DNA from: Phytohabitans houttuyneae
Lineage (GTDB): Bacteria > Actinomycetota > Actinomycetes > Mycobacteriales > Micromonosporaceae
NCBI RefSeq assembly: GCF_011764425.1
Contig: NZ_BLPF01000001.1
Location: 3,649,001 to 3,713,000, forward strand
Reading direction: 5' to 3'
Length of the DNA: 64,000 nucleotides
Below, in pieces: positions 10,829 through 19,392 of this stretch (the first letter of the stretch is position 1; every line of letters begins with the position of its first letter). Under the pieces are notes generated by a model, which saw nothing but the letters and a program-made list of their open reading frames with translations, ran no database searches and was not told where the DNA came from. The translations under genes and the position numbers were made by a program.

Positions 10829-10886
10829 CACTCGACCGTAACGGCGTCGCAAGGCCGCTGGCACGGCCGGACCGTACGCTGACGGC

Positions 10887-11794
10887 ATGGATGATTCTTG
10901 CGTCCTGGTGGACGGGCCTTGGACGCACCGTTTCGTGGGAGCTAACGGCACCCGTTTTCATGCCGTCGAGGCGGGCACCGGGCCGCTGGTGCTCCTCCTG
11001 CACGGCTTTCCGGAGTTCTGGTGGGCCTGGCACGACCTGCTGCCGGGCATCGCCGACGCCGGCTTCCGCGCGGTCGCGGTCGACATCCGGGGGTACGGGG
11101 CGAGCGACAAGCCCCCGCGCGGCTACGACGGCTACACGATGGCCGCCGACATCACCGGCCTGATCCGGGCGCTCGGCGAGCGTTCCGCGGTGATCGTGGG
11201 CACCGGCTTCGGCGGCATGCTCGGCTGGACCGCCGCTGCCTTCCACCCCAGGATGGTGCGGCGCCTCGTCGTCCTCGGCGCCCCCCACCCGCTGCGGCTG
11301 CGGGCCGCGCTGTTCGCCGACCCGCGGGGCAGTTCTCCGCGTCGGCGACGACGCTCAAGTTTCAGATCCCGCGCTACGAGCACGCGCTCACCAAGGACGA
11401 CGCCGCGCTCGTCGGCACGTTCCTGCGCCGGTGCGCCGGGCCGGCGTGGGTTGCCAGCGCCGAATACCCGGACTACGAGCGGCGCTGCCGTGACGCGATG
11501 CAGATCCCTCAGGCGGCGTTCTGCGCGCTGGAGGCGTACCGGTGGGCCTTCCGGTCGGTGCTGCGCCTGCACGGCTACCGCTTCGTGAAGGCCCTCCAGA
11601 AGCCGCTGGTCACGCCCACGCTGCAGCTGCACGGCGCGCAGGACAAGGCGATCCTGCCGCGCACGGCGCAGGGCTCGGGTCGCTACGTGATCGCGCAGTA
11701 CGAGTGGCGCCTGCTCGACGGCGTCGGCCACTTTCCGCACGTCGAGGCGCCGGAACTGGTGCTGGGCGAAGTGCTCCGCTGGGCCAAGTCGTAA
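10887..11794 (+). CDS. Alpha/beta hydrolase, epoxide-hydrolase-like (one frame break)
   Basis: The oxyanion-hole motif is LHGFPEFWWAWHDLLP, followed by AVDIRGYGASDKP, both typical of epoxide hydrolases and haloalkane dehalogenases. The nucleophile elbow reads VGTGFGGMLGW: the position normally Asp (GHDWGG) or Ser is Gly, so ordinary catalysis may be lost. The C-terminal VGHFPHVEAPE keeps the catalytic His. The frame breaks near 11325-11329 (CGGGG), after which QFSASATTLKFQIPRYE continues; repaired length is about 302 residues. A TACGCT box ends 6 bases before the ATG, suggesting a leaderless mRNA. The substrate is unknown. Confidence 0.7.
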
Positions 11795-11813
11795 CGCCGG
11801 CCCCCGAGGTCTC

Positions 11814-12179
11814 CTAGACGCGGTGCTCGCGCAGGTCGGTCACCTCGTTGGCCGGGGCCCAGCCCTGGTAGACGCCGAAGTCGAACTCCTCAAGCCCCAG
11901 CGCCTGCGCCACCGGCCAGCGGCCGCCCGTGTACTCCACGCGCAGCCACGTGTCGTGCTCGGCCAGCACGATGAACGGCTCGCCCTTCCACGAGCAGGTG
12001 GTGCGCACGTACGCCACGTCTTCGAGCTCGGCGACCGGGAGCACGCGCACGAAGCGGCCGGGGCGCACCTGCTCGAAGTCGTCGCCCGGGCCCGGCTGGT
12101 AGAGGCGCATGTTTTCGCCGTCGGGACTTGCTTCGTACTCGCGGCCGCGCCAGCGGGCCACGTAGCCGTCGCGCATCAT
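11814..12179 (-). CDS. Small conserved protein coupled to the SseB-domain gene
   Basis: A 121-residue acidic soluble protein starting MMRDGYVARWRGREYEASPDG, with several Trp/Tyr residues and no signal or membrane segment. I do not recognise a named domain. Its ATG at 12179 overlaps the TGA of the SseB-domain gene (12176-12178), so the two are probably translationally coupled and act together at the end of the type VII secretion locus. Confidence 0.65.
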   Translation of the reverse strand: MMRDGYVARWRGREYEASPDGENMRLYQPGPGDDFEQVRPGRFVRVLPVAELEDVAYVRTTCSWKGEPFIVLAEHDTWLRVEYTGGRWPVAQALGLEEFDFGVYQGWAPANEVTDLREHRV

Positions 12180-15100
12180 TCTTCGCCCACCTTCCGCCAG
12201 GTGGGTGCGTCGGCGTCGAGGAGCGCGACAAGCTTTTCACTGCCGTCCGCGGTGATCCGCCACAGCTGTGCGCCGTGCGGCAGGCGAGCACTGTCCACTT
12301 TGAACTCAGCGATCACGTCGCCGCTCTCGCTCGGCGCGAACCCGTTGCCCCGGAAGGGCGCCCGCTCGATGACCCAGCCCTCCATCGCGCGCATGGCCGG
12401 CTCGTTCTGCCCGCCGTACGGAATGCGGTAGAGGCTGGGCCGGTAGGCCGGCCACCGCAGCACGTAGATCTCGTCGGCGTCGCGCTTGAACGCCGAACCC
12501 ATGTAGCTGAGGCCCAGCGCCGCGTACACCTTCGCGGGCGTGTCGAGGTGAGCGACCTCGTTGGCCCGGTGGACCAGGCCGGAGACGCGGTCGTACCCCC
12601 GCTCCAGGTAGTAGTCGACCTGGCTGGGAGCCACCGCCTTCTGCATGAGCGTCGGCTGGCTGGGGTCCGGCGTCGCGCTCTTCTTGATCGGGCGGGACGC
12701 CGGCTCGATCTCCTCGGTGTCGCCGCCCAGCCCGACGTCGGTCGCCCAGTTGGCCAGGGCGAGGATCTGCGCGCCCGGCAGCTTGGCGCCGACCGGCGTG
12801 CTGGGGTTGACCGCGAACGACCAGGTCGCGTCCGGCCACGCCTTGATGAGCTGCATGAACTTGACGTCGATCGTCTCGATCGTCTCGCCGAGGTGGTCGC
12901 GGAGCCGGTCGATGGAGGTGAAGACCACCACGTACGGCTCGGCGTCGATCGTCTCGGTCAGCCAGGCAAACCCGGGCTCGCCCGGCCGCGTGCCGTCGGC
13001 CGAGACCGGAGACACCGGGAGGAGCACCTTGGCCAGCAGCAGCGTGGAGAGGAAGGTGTCGGTGCTCCCCTCGGCCGCGGCGGCCAGCAGGCTCTTTTCC
13101 ACGTCGTTGGCCGGCTTGAAGTCGACCGGCGGCGGCTGCGGCTGCTGCTGTCCCGCCGGCGCCATCTCCCGCTGCGGCGGCGCGCTCGCCGTGCTCGCTT
13201 CCCACGGTCGCGCGGGTGCTTCGGCGCCACCCGACTCCCACGGCCGCGTGGGTGCCTCGACACCGCCCGACTCCCACGGCTGGGTCGCGGTGCCCTCGCT
13301 GCCCGGATCCCACGCCTCGGTCGGCGTGCCCGTGCTGCTCGGCTCCCACGGCTGTGTCGGCGTGCCCGTGGTGCTCGGATCCCACGCCTGGGTCGGTGCG
13401 CCCGCGGCGGCCGCCTGGTCGGGAGCCTGGGTCGCGGGCGGCGTGTCCCACGGCCGGGGTGCGGCCGGGCCGGTGCCGGCGCCCGTGCCGTTGCTGGGAG
13501 GCGCGCTCACTGGCGGCGCGCTGATGGGCGGCGCCGCGCTGGCTGCCTGCGGTGCTCCGGGGCTGATTGGCGGGAGGTTGGCCCCAATGGGTCCGAGCGG
13601 AATGGCCGGGCCGCTGCCCGCCACCCGCTTGGGAAGCCCACCACTGCCAGCCGCGCCGCCACTCAGCCCCGCGGGCTGGTCCGGCACGGGCACCGGCGGC
13701 GGAGGCGCCGCCGCGAACGGCGAGATCCCGCCCGCCGGCTGGTCCGGCACAGGAACCGGCGGCGGAGGGGCAGCCGCGAGCGGCGAAATCGTGCCCGCGG
13801 GCTGGTCCGGCACGGGCACCGGGGGCGGAGGGGCCGCCGCGAGCGGCGAGATCGCGCTGGCGGGTGGTCCACCTGCCGGGCCGCGGCTTGCTGGATGTCC
13901 GTCTGCTTGGGCCGGCGACCGGTAGCCAACGAAGCTGGCGGGGCTGCTGGGTGTGCCTCCCGTGCCCGCATGCGCGGCGGTGCCGGCCTCGCCCTGGCGT
14001 GCGGCGCTCAGCCCGCTCTCGCCAGCCGGGCCGAAGCCACGCTGCCCGGCATCGCCCGCGCCTGGGCCGCCCTGCTCCGCGCCACGGCGGAAGCCGCCGA
14101 ACGCCGAAGCGCCGGACCCACCGAAGCCACCCTGATCATCACCACCACCACGGCGCAGACCGCCGAAGGGCGCGCTTTGGTCCTCACCACGGCTCGGACC
14201 GCCGAGGCCGCCCTGACGCGCGGCACCGGGGTCACCCTGGCCAGCCGCATCCGAGCCCAGCCCGCCAAAGCCGCCGGGACCACCTTGCCCCGGCGCGCCC
14301 GAGCCTGGCCCGCCGAAGCTGCCGGGACCGCCCTGGCCCGCCGCACCCGAACCCGAGCCGCCAAAACCACCGGGACCGCCCTGGCCCGCAGCACCCGAAT
14401 CCGGACCGCCAAAACCACCGTGCCCCGGCGCGCCTGAGCCTGGCCCGCCAAAACCACCTTGGCCCTGCGCACCCGAGCCCGGACCGCCAAAACCACCGGG
14501 ACCGCCCTGGCCCGGCGCGCCCGAGCCGGAGCCGGCGCGGGCGAAGCCTGGGCCGCTGCCGCCGTCGAAGGCGCTCGCACCCGCGGTGGAAGCGCCTGCC
14601 TCGGCCAGCCGGCCCGGGCGTGCGCCCGCAAGATCTTCTCCTCCAGGACCGCCCTGCTGCTCCGGCTCTCGCGAGCCGCTAGGAGCCTGCGCCGCCAAAC
14701 CACCCGGGCCGGCGGCCGCGAGGCCACCTCGGGCGGGCGTCGCCAGGCCGGCAGGGCCCGGCGTGGACAAGCCGGCGGGACTGGGCGCGGAAAGGCCGCC
14801 GCTGCCGGCCGGGCTCGTCGGCACCGGACCGGGTGCGGGGCTGGTGGGCTCGGCGCCGGGCGGCGCGATGCGGCCGGGCACGACGGCGGTGGCGCGAGCA
14901 CGGGCGACCGAGTCGGCCTTTTCGAGGCGGGCGCGGGCGCCCATCGAACGGCCGGGCAGCCGCACGTCACCGCGGGCCAGCTGGGTCACGAACCACGCGG
15001 GCAGATAGCCCTCGATGGGCAGGCCCGGGTTGACGGCTAGCCACCACTCGAGGTTGGGCCAGGCGGAGGCCAGCTCCTGATATGCCATGCGGCGCGCGGA

Positions 15101-15343
15101 GCCAGCGTTTTCCGCCAAGCACGCCTGGAGCGCAATGCCGGACGTGAATGCGAGCACGTGCGTGCGCCCGCTCGTGGTCCACGTGCCCCAACCAACCGGC
15201 GCCTGGCCGGAGATCGAGTCAGCGGAGACCGGCAAGAGCAACTCAGTGCGTGCGAGAACCCGGAAGTACTCCTCCTGATCGCCGCCACGCAGCGCCTCTC
15301 GCATGGCAGCCTCGGCCTCGGTGGCCGGCTCCCATTCGGTCAC
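12176..15343 (-). CDS. Large protein with two SseB domains joined by repetitive Pro/Gly/Ala-rich sequence
   Basis: A 1055-residue protein. Residues about 10-130 and about 746-870 are both SseB N-terminal-type domains (compare EYFRVLARTELLLPVS with TFLSTLLLAKVLLPVS, and LAVNPGLPIEGYLP with FAVNPSTPVGAKLP). Residues about 870-1055 are a further globular region unique to the C-terminus. The 600 residues between are low complexity: Gly-rich repeats (about 262-421), three 21-residue Pro repeats (about 494-556), and Trp-Pro-Trp-like repeats (about 645-715). GTG 15343 is chosen because AAAGGAGG lies 5 bases before it; the GTG two codons earlier overlaps that site. SseB-domain proteins commonly accompany ESX genes in this phylum, and the gene lies just after two WXG100 genes. 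Role unknown; a scaffold or chaperone for secretion is inference. Confidence 0.75.
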   Translation of the reverse strand: MTEWEPATEAEAAMREALRGGDQEEYFRVLARTELLLPVSADSISGQAPVGWGTWTTSGRTHVLAFTSGIALQACLAENAGSARRMAYQELASAWPNLEWWLAVNPGLPIEGYLPAWFVTQLARGDVRLPGRSMGARARLEKADSVARARATAVVPGRIAPPGAEPTSPAPGPVPTSPAGSGGLSAPSPAGLSTPGPAGLATPARGGLAAAGPGGLAAQAPSGSREPEQQGGPGGEDLAGARPGRLAEAGASTAGASAFDGGSGPGFARAGSGSGAPGQGGPGGFGGPGSGAQGQGGFGGPGSGAPGHGGFGGPDSGAAGQGGPGGFGGSGSGAAGQGGPGSFGGPGSGAPGQGGPGGFGGLGSDAAGQGDPGAARQGGLGGPSRGEDQSAPFGGLRRGGGDDQGGFGGSGASAFGGFRRGAEQGGPGAGDAGQRGFGPAGESGLSAARQGEAGTAAHAGTGGTPSSPASFVGYRSPAQADGHPASRGPAGGPPASAISPLAAAPPPPVPVPDQPAGTISPLAAAPPPPVPVPDQPAGGISPFAAAPPPPVPVPDQPAGLSGGAAGSGGLPKRVAGSGPAIPLGPIGANLPPISPGAPQAASAAPPISAPPVSAPPSNGTGAGTGPAAPRPWDTPPATQAPDQAAAAGAPTQAWDPSTTGTPTQPWEPSSTGTPTEAWDPGSEGTATQPWESGGVEAPTRPWESGGAEAPARPWEASTASAPPQREMAPAGQQQPQPPPVDFKPANDVEKSLLAAAAEGSTDTFLSTLLLAKVLLPVSPVSADGTRPGEPGFAWLTETIDAEPYVVVFTSIDRLRDHLGETIETIDVKFMQLIKAWPDATWSFAVNPSTPVGAKLPGAQILALANWATDVGLGGDTEEIEPASRPIKKSATPDPSQPTLMQKAVAPSQVDYYLERGYDRVSGLVHRANEVAHLDTPAKVYAALGLSYMGSAFKRDADEIYVLRWPAYRPSLYRIPYGGQNEPAMRAMEGWVIERAPFRGNGFAPSESGDVIAEFKVDSARLPHGAQLWRITADGSEKLVALLDADAPTWRKVGEE
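13676..13864. repeat. Three tandem 63-base repeats inside the SseB-domain gene
   Basis: The copies begin at 13676, 13739 and 13802, each starting CTGGTCCGGCAC. They keep the reading frame and encode a 21-residue unit of the form PPPPVPVPDQPAGxISPxAA. The copies differ by a few bases, so expansion is recent but not fresh. This is a coding repeat, not a CRISPR array. Confidence 0.8.
14080..14560. repeat. Gly-rich degenerate tandem repeats inside the SseB-domain gene
   Basis: About 480 bases of imperfect short repeats encoding units such as GQGGPGGFGGPGSGAP. The units vary in length and sequence, consistent with slippage and drift in a disordered linker. Confidence 0.75.
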
Positions 15344-15541
15344 GGCCACCTCCTTTCCACCGAACAGGCCACATGCATCGCGTACAACCTACAAGGTAAG
15401 AGCAAGATCACAATGGCCGGCTTGTATCGGACCCACCTGCTGGACACCGGCGCGGCCACGTCTCTCCCCCGCACGTGGCGCGACCGGCCGGCAGGCCGGT
15501 CCCAGCGCCGGCCAAACCGACTCAAAAGGCAGACTCGCTCT

Positions 15542-15832
15542 CTAGAAGCGGCCGGCGGCGCGGCGCTCGGTGTCGTGGTAGTCGGCGGCGCTCTCGTCGA
15601 CCGCGACCTTGATCTCGCGCAGGATCGCCTGCAGGTCGCCGGAAGCCCGCCGCCAAGTGGCCTGCCGCGCGTCATACGCCTCGCGGGCCGCGCCCTCCCA
15701 CGAGGCGACCAGCGGCGCCGCATCGCGCTCGAGCTGGCCCAGGTGTGCGTCGAGATGGCCGAGCGCTCGCTGGATGTCGGCGCTGGCCTGGTGCAGGGCC
15801 GCGAAGTTGACCACCAGCCGGATGTCACTCAT
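15542..15832 (-). CDS. WXG100-family (ESX) protein
   Basis: A 96-residue helical-hairpin protein, MSDIRLVVNFAALHQ onward, with the turn motif SWEG (W45, G47) and the usual ~100-residue length of EsxA/EsxB-like type VII secretion substrates. GGAGGGA lies before the ATG. The C-terminal YHDTERRAAGRF is close to the YxxxD/E secretion signal seen on one partner of ESX pairs. It lies 17 bases after the other WXG100 gene, so the two probably form a heterodimer. Confidence 0.85.
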   Translation of the reverse strand: MSDIRLVVNFAALHQASADIQRALGHLDAHLGQLERDAAPLVASWEGAAREAYDARQATWRRASGDLQAILREIKVAVDESAADYHDTERRAAGRF

Positions 15833-15849
15833 CAGACAACTCCCTCCGG

Positions 15850-16167
15850 TCAGAGCGGCAGCTCGATGCCGCGGTGGGTGGCCGCCAGCCGGCCGGCGGC
15901 CTGGTCGTCGGCCGCGCCGTAGCCCCGGCCCGCCGCCCGCAGCGCCGACGCGGTCTCGGCCAGCGTGCGCTGGATGGCCGCCTGGTCGTCGGCCCACTGG
16001 GACTTGACCTGCTCGAACGAGCGCCCGCCCGCGCCCTGCCACGCCTCGCGCAGCACCTCGAGCTGGCCCATCAGCGCCTTGAGCATCGCGTCAAGGTCGC
16101 GACCGACCTGGTCGAACTTTGCCGCGGTGCCCTCCAGCACCCCGGCCTCGGCAGCGGTGCGCTCCAT
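15850..16167 (-). CDS. WXG100-family (ESX) protein
   Basis: A 105-residue partner of the following WXG100 protein. The turn motif is AWQG (W43, G45) between two amphipathic helices. An AGGGGGT ribosome site precedes ATG 16167. The gene follows eccB after 85 bases on the same strand. The N-terminal MERTAAEAGVLEGTA is typical of actinobacterial ESX proteins whose partner carries the secretion signal. Confidence 0.85.
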   Translation of the reverse strand: MERTAAEAGVLEGTAAKFDQVGRDLDAMLKALMGQLEVLREAWQGAGGRSFEQVKSQWADDQAAIQRTLAETASALRAAGRGYGAADDQAAGRLAATHRGIELPL

Positions 16168-16252
16168 CGGCCACCCCCTATCGCTTCGACGAGGACGCCA
16201 CCGACCGTAGCGGCCCGACCACTCGATCGACAGACCCTGTGGATAAACCGGG

Positions 16253-17510
16253 TCAGTCGGCGAGCGGAGCGCGCGCCACCGCGGGATCCAGGCGCGCCCC
16301 TCGGGCAGCAGCTCGACCACGGACGCGGGAAGGGGCAGGGGACGGACCTCGCCGTACCCCAGAAGGGCCGGCACCTCCCGGTCGGACATTGCGTGCCGCC
16401 GCCCCGGTCGGAGATCAGGTGGACGGTGCCGCCGGCCTCGACGAGCGCCGCGCCACCCGGTGGCACGACCACGCCAGTGCGGGGCACGGACGCGCCGACC
16501 CGCACAATCTCGCCGGGCGCGGCGGCGCACACCGTCGCGGCGGGTGCGGCAAGCGGAGGCGTGGTCGGCGGCAGACCGGCCGAGTCGATCGCGGCCAGGT
16601 GCACCAGATCGGCGTATTCACCCTGCCCCAGCCGCACCGGCTCGCGCTGGTCGAGGTCGGTCAGCAGCAGGTCGGCCTGGAGCTGGGTGACCGGGGCCAG
16701 GCCGCGGGGCAGCGCCACCGCGTACTGCCGGCCGCCGCCCTGCGACTCGGTGACGAACACATCGCCCACCACCGCGTCCGGCACCGCCGTCGCGCCGCCC
16801 ACCCCCTCGATCGGGACGCGGGCGAGCGCGGGGCCGCGCGGCAGCGCGGCGAGCAGGGCCGGCGCCACCTCGGTCGGGCGCTCCGCGGTCCAGCCGAGGG
16901 CGGACAGCACCAGGTCGCGGTCGCGGAGCAGGTGACGGCGCTGGTGCAGCACCAGGTGCAGCTCGCCGCCCGCGCGGACCAGCAGCCCCTGCTCGGCCAG
17001 CGACGCGCCACCCTCCGCGGCGGCGCCGACCAGGACCGCGGGCCCGTCCGACGTGGAACAGACGGTCCACGCCGCGGTGCTCAACCGCCGCGGGTCGGGC
17101 ACCGAATCGGGGGCGCCTTCGATGCCCAGCGGCGCGCCCCTGGGCAGCTCCTCGATCGACCGCTGCGACACCAGCACCGTCTGCGGGCCCGGCCCGAGCA
17201 CGAGCAGTGCCGACACGTGGTTGGGCACCGGGTGCAGCGTGCCGTCGCGGTAGACGAGGCGGGCGCCGCTCTCCTTCTCCACCAGCACGGCCGGGCCGTC
17301 ACCCCAGCGCGGCGCGGCGGTCTCGACCACCATCCCGTACAGCGCGACAGCGCCGATCGCGATGGCCGCGACGAGCACGCTCGCCACCGTGGCGCCGGCC
17401 GCGCGGGGAAAGGGTGAGCGGCCCGGATCGGGGTCGCGCAGCACCAGGGCGGCCACGACGCGCTGGAGGAGGAACTGGTGCGAATGGAGCTGATCCTGAC
17501 GGGACGTCAA
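16253..17510 (-). CDS. eccB: Type VII secretion protein EccB (two frame breaks)
   Basis: Membrane-anchored core component of the ESX translocon. The N-terminus TSRQDQLHSHQFLLQRVVAA is the EccB cytoplasmic signature, and one membrane helix follows (about residues 39-62). The rest is the periplasmic repeat domain, including LPRGLAPVT. The frame breaks near 16402-16405 and again near 16297-16300. With one extra G at each, the C-terminus reads on through LLGYGEVRPLPLP, LLPEGARLDPAVARAP and LAD with TGA at 16253-16255, exactly as EccB proteins end. Length about 418. TTG at 17510 is the only suitable start and has GGGGGTG upstream. No eccC, eccD or mycosin lies in the window. Confidence 0.85.
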
Positions 17511-17589
17511 TGCGCACCCCCGGAGACCACGTGCTCACCACACGCTAGCGCCCCCATATGTTGATCGCTGTCCCTTAATATCGCCGGCC

Positions 17590-17967
17590 ATGGGCATCCT
17601 CATCCGGCTTGCGATCAGCGCCATCGCGCTGTGGATCACTACGGTCATCGTTCCCGGGATCACGCTCTCCACCGACTCGATCGGTGAGGCGGTCCTCACA
17701 CTGGTGGTCGTCGCCGTGATCTTCGGCGTCGTCAACGCCGTGCTCCGGCCGATCATCAAGACCGTCGGCTGCGCGTTCTACGTACTCACGCTCGGCCTCG
17801 TGGCGATCGTCGTCAACGGCGCGCTCTTCCTCCTGACCAGCTGGATCGCGGGCGAGCTGGACCTGCCCTTCCACGTGGACGACTTCTGGCCCAGCGCCGT
17901 CGTGGGCGCGCTCCTGGTCGGCATCGCGAGCTGGGTACTCAACGCTCTGGTCGGTGACAAGGACTGA
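17590..17967 (+). CDS. Phage holin family 4-type membrane protein
   Basis: A 125-residue protein with four hydrophobic helices, matching the PF04020 family (widespread small membrane proteins named for superficial likeness to a holin). The motif FGVVNAVLRPIIK after the second helix is typical. A TAATAT box ends 8 bases before the ATG, suggesting a leaderless transcript. Not part of a prophage: no phage gene is near. Function unknown. Confidence 0.8.
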   Translation: MGILIRLAISAIALWITTVIVPGITLSTDSIGEAVLTLVVVAVIFGVVNAVLRPIIKTVGCAFYVLTLGLVAIVVNGALFLLTSWIAGELDLPFHVDDFWPSAVVGALLVGIASWVLNALVGDKD

Positions 17968-18024
17968 CCACGGGCTGGGAATTGGCCGGCGACCAGGACG
18001 GATCACCGCGATAGCGTCGGAGGC

Positions 18025-18477
18025 GTGCCGACGATCATGCATCCCGACGGGTACGTCTTCTCGCCCGATCCGGCCCTGGTCGACGCCGACCTCGTCTACA
18101 CCTGGCTCTCCACCGATGCGTACTGGGCGATCGGCCGCCCGCGCGACATGGTCGACAAGTCGTTCGCCGGCTCCCAGCTGTTCGGCGTCTACCGGCCGGA
18201 GCACGACGGCGGGCAGCAGGTGGCCTTCGCCCGCGCGGTGACCGACGGTGCCACGTTCGCGTGGCTGTGCGACGTCTACGTCGAGCCGGCAGCGCGCGGC
18301 CGCGGGCTGGGCACCTGGATGGTCGAGCAGGTGCGCGAGGAGCTGGCTCACCGCGGGGTACGCCGCATCCTGCTCGCCACGAACGACGCGCACGGGGTGT
18401 ACGCAAAGATCGGCTTCACTCCGCTGGCCGACCCGACCCTCTGGATGGAGTACCGCCGTCCACAGGTCTCGCAGTGA
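18025..18477 (+). CDS. GNAT-family N-acetyltransferase
   Basis: A 150-residue acetyl-CoA-dependent acyltransferase. The cofactor loop is ARGRGLGTWM (pattern R/QxxGxG), preceded by WLCDVYVEPA on beta-4 and followed by LLATNDAHGVYAKIGF on beta-5/alpha-4. The GTG start has both a TAGCGT box 7 bases upstream and a GGAGG. The stop overlaps the start of rarD by 4 bases (GTGA), so the two are co-transcribed. Substrate unknown. Confidence 0.85.
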   Translation: MPTIMHPDGYVFSPDPALVDADLVYTWLSTDAYWAIGRPRDMVDKSFAGSQLFGVYRPEHDGGQQVAFARAVTDGATFAWLCDVYVEPAARGRGLGTWMVEQVREELAHRGVRRILLATNDAHGVYAKIGFTPLADPTLWMEYRRPQVSQ

Positions 18478-19385
18478 GCGAGCTGAAGCGCGGCTACCTG
18501 TTCGGCATCGTCGCGTACTGCCTGTGGGGTTTCTTCCCGCTCTACATCCGGATGTTGCGGCCCGCCGGCGCCGTCGAGATCCTGGCCCACCGGGTGGTGT
18601 GGTCGGTGGCGTTCGTGGCGCTGGTGTTGACCGTGGTGCGGCGGTGGCCGTTCCTACGCGAGGTGGCCCGCCGCCCCGGCAAGCTCGCCGGCATCAGCCT
18701 CGCCTCCGCGCTCATCGCGATCAACTGGGGCATGTACATCTTCGGCGTCAACACCGAGCGCGTGGTGGAGACGGCCCTCGGCTACTTCATCGGCCCACTG
18801 GTCATGGTGCTGCTCGGCGTCGTCGTGCTCCGCGAGCGGCTCAACGCGGCCCAGTGGACGGCGGTCGGCATCGGCACGGCCGCGGTGGCGGTACTGACGA
18901 TCGACTACGGCCGCCTGCCCTACATCGCGCTCACGCTGGCCGGCAGCTTCGGCGCGTACAGCCTCGTCAAGAAGCGCCTCGCGCTCCCGGCGGCCGAGGG
19001 CCTGTTCGTCGAGTCGGCGGTGCTCGGCATGCCCGCGCTGGCGTACCTGGCCTGGCTGACCGTGCACGGCGACTCCACGTTCGGCCACGGGGGCGGGCAC
19101 ACCGCGCTGCTGGTGCTGGCGGGTGCGGCCACCGCCACCCCGCTGCTGCTCTTCGCCGGCGCGGCCAACCGCATCCCGATGACCGGTATCGGCATCCTGC
19201 AGTACATCGCGCCGATCCTGCAGCTCGGCTGCGGCGTGCTGATCTTCCACGAGCCGATGCCACCGGCCCGGCTCGCGGGGTTCGCGCTGGTGTGGCTCGC
19301 CCTCATCGTGTTCACCGTCGACGGGCTGCGCACGAGCCGCCGCCGCGCCGCGGAGCGCGACCGGGAGCCGGTGCTCGCCGCCTGA
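18474..19385 (+). CDS. rarD: RarD-type EamA family transporter
   Basis: A 303-residue member of the drug/metabolite transporter superfamily, with about ten membrane helices in two EamA repeats. The N-terminus KRGYLFGIVAYCLWGFFPLY and the sequence INWGMYIFGVNTERVVE are characteristic of RarD proteins. The GTG start at 18474 overlaps the GNAT stop by 4 bases; the longer frame upstream is inside the GNAT gene and is rejected. The transported substrate is not established for the family. Confidence 0.85.
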   Translation: MSELKRGYLFGIVAYCLWGFFPLYIRMLRPAGAVEILAHRVVWSVAFVALVLTVVRRWPFLREVARRPGKLAGISLASALIAINWGMYIFGVNTERVVETALGYFIGPLVMVLLGVVVLRERLNAAQWTAVGIGTAAVAVLTIDYGRLPYIALTLAGSFGAYSLVKKRLALPAAEGLFVESAVLGMPALAYLAWLTVHGDSTFGHGGGHTALLVLAGAATATPLLLFAGAANRIPMTGIGILQYIAPILQLGCGVLIFHEPMPPARLAGFALVWLALIVFTVDGLRTSRRRAAERDREPVLAA

Positions 19386-19392
19386 GGGGCCG

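Noticed and set aside
13676-13864. Regular 63-base repeats as a CRISPR array
   Set aside because: Repeats are contiguous, keep the codon phase and have no unique spacers or cas genes. They encode Pro-rich peptide units.
12128-14437. Long plus-strand frame (769 codons) opposite the SseB-domain gene
   Set aside because: Arg/Ala/Gly-rich shadow of the repeat-containing gene. The minus strand shows two SseB domains, a ribosome site and coupled neighbours.
17590-17967. Prophage holin
   Set aside because: The name only reflects the PF04020 family title. No lysin, portal, integrase or other phage gene is nearby.
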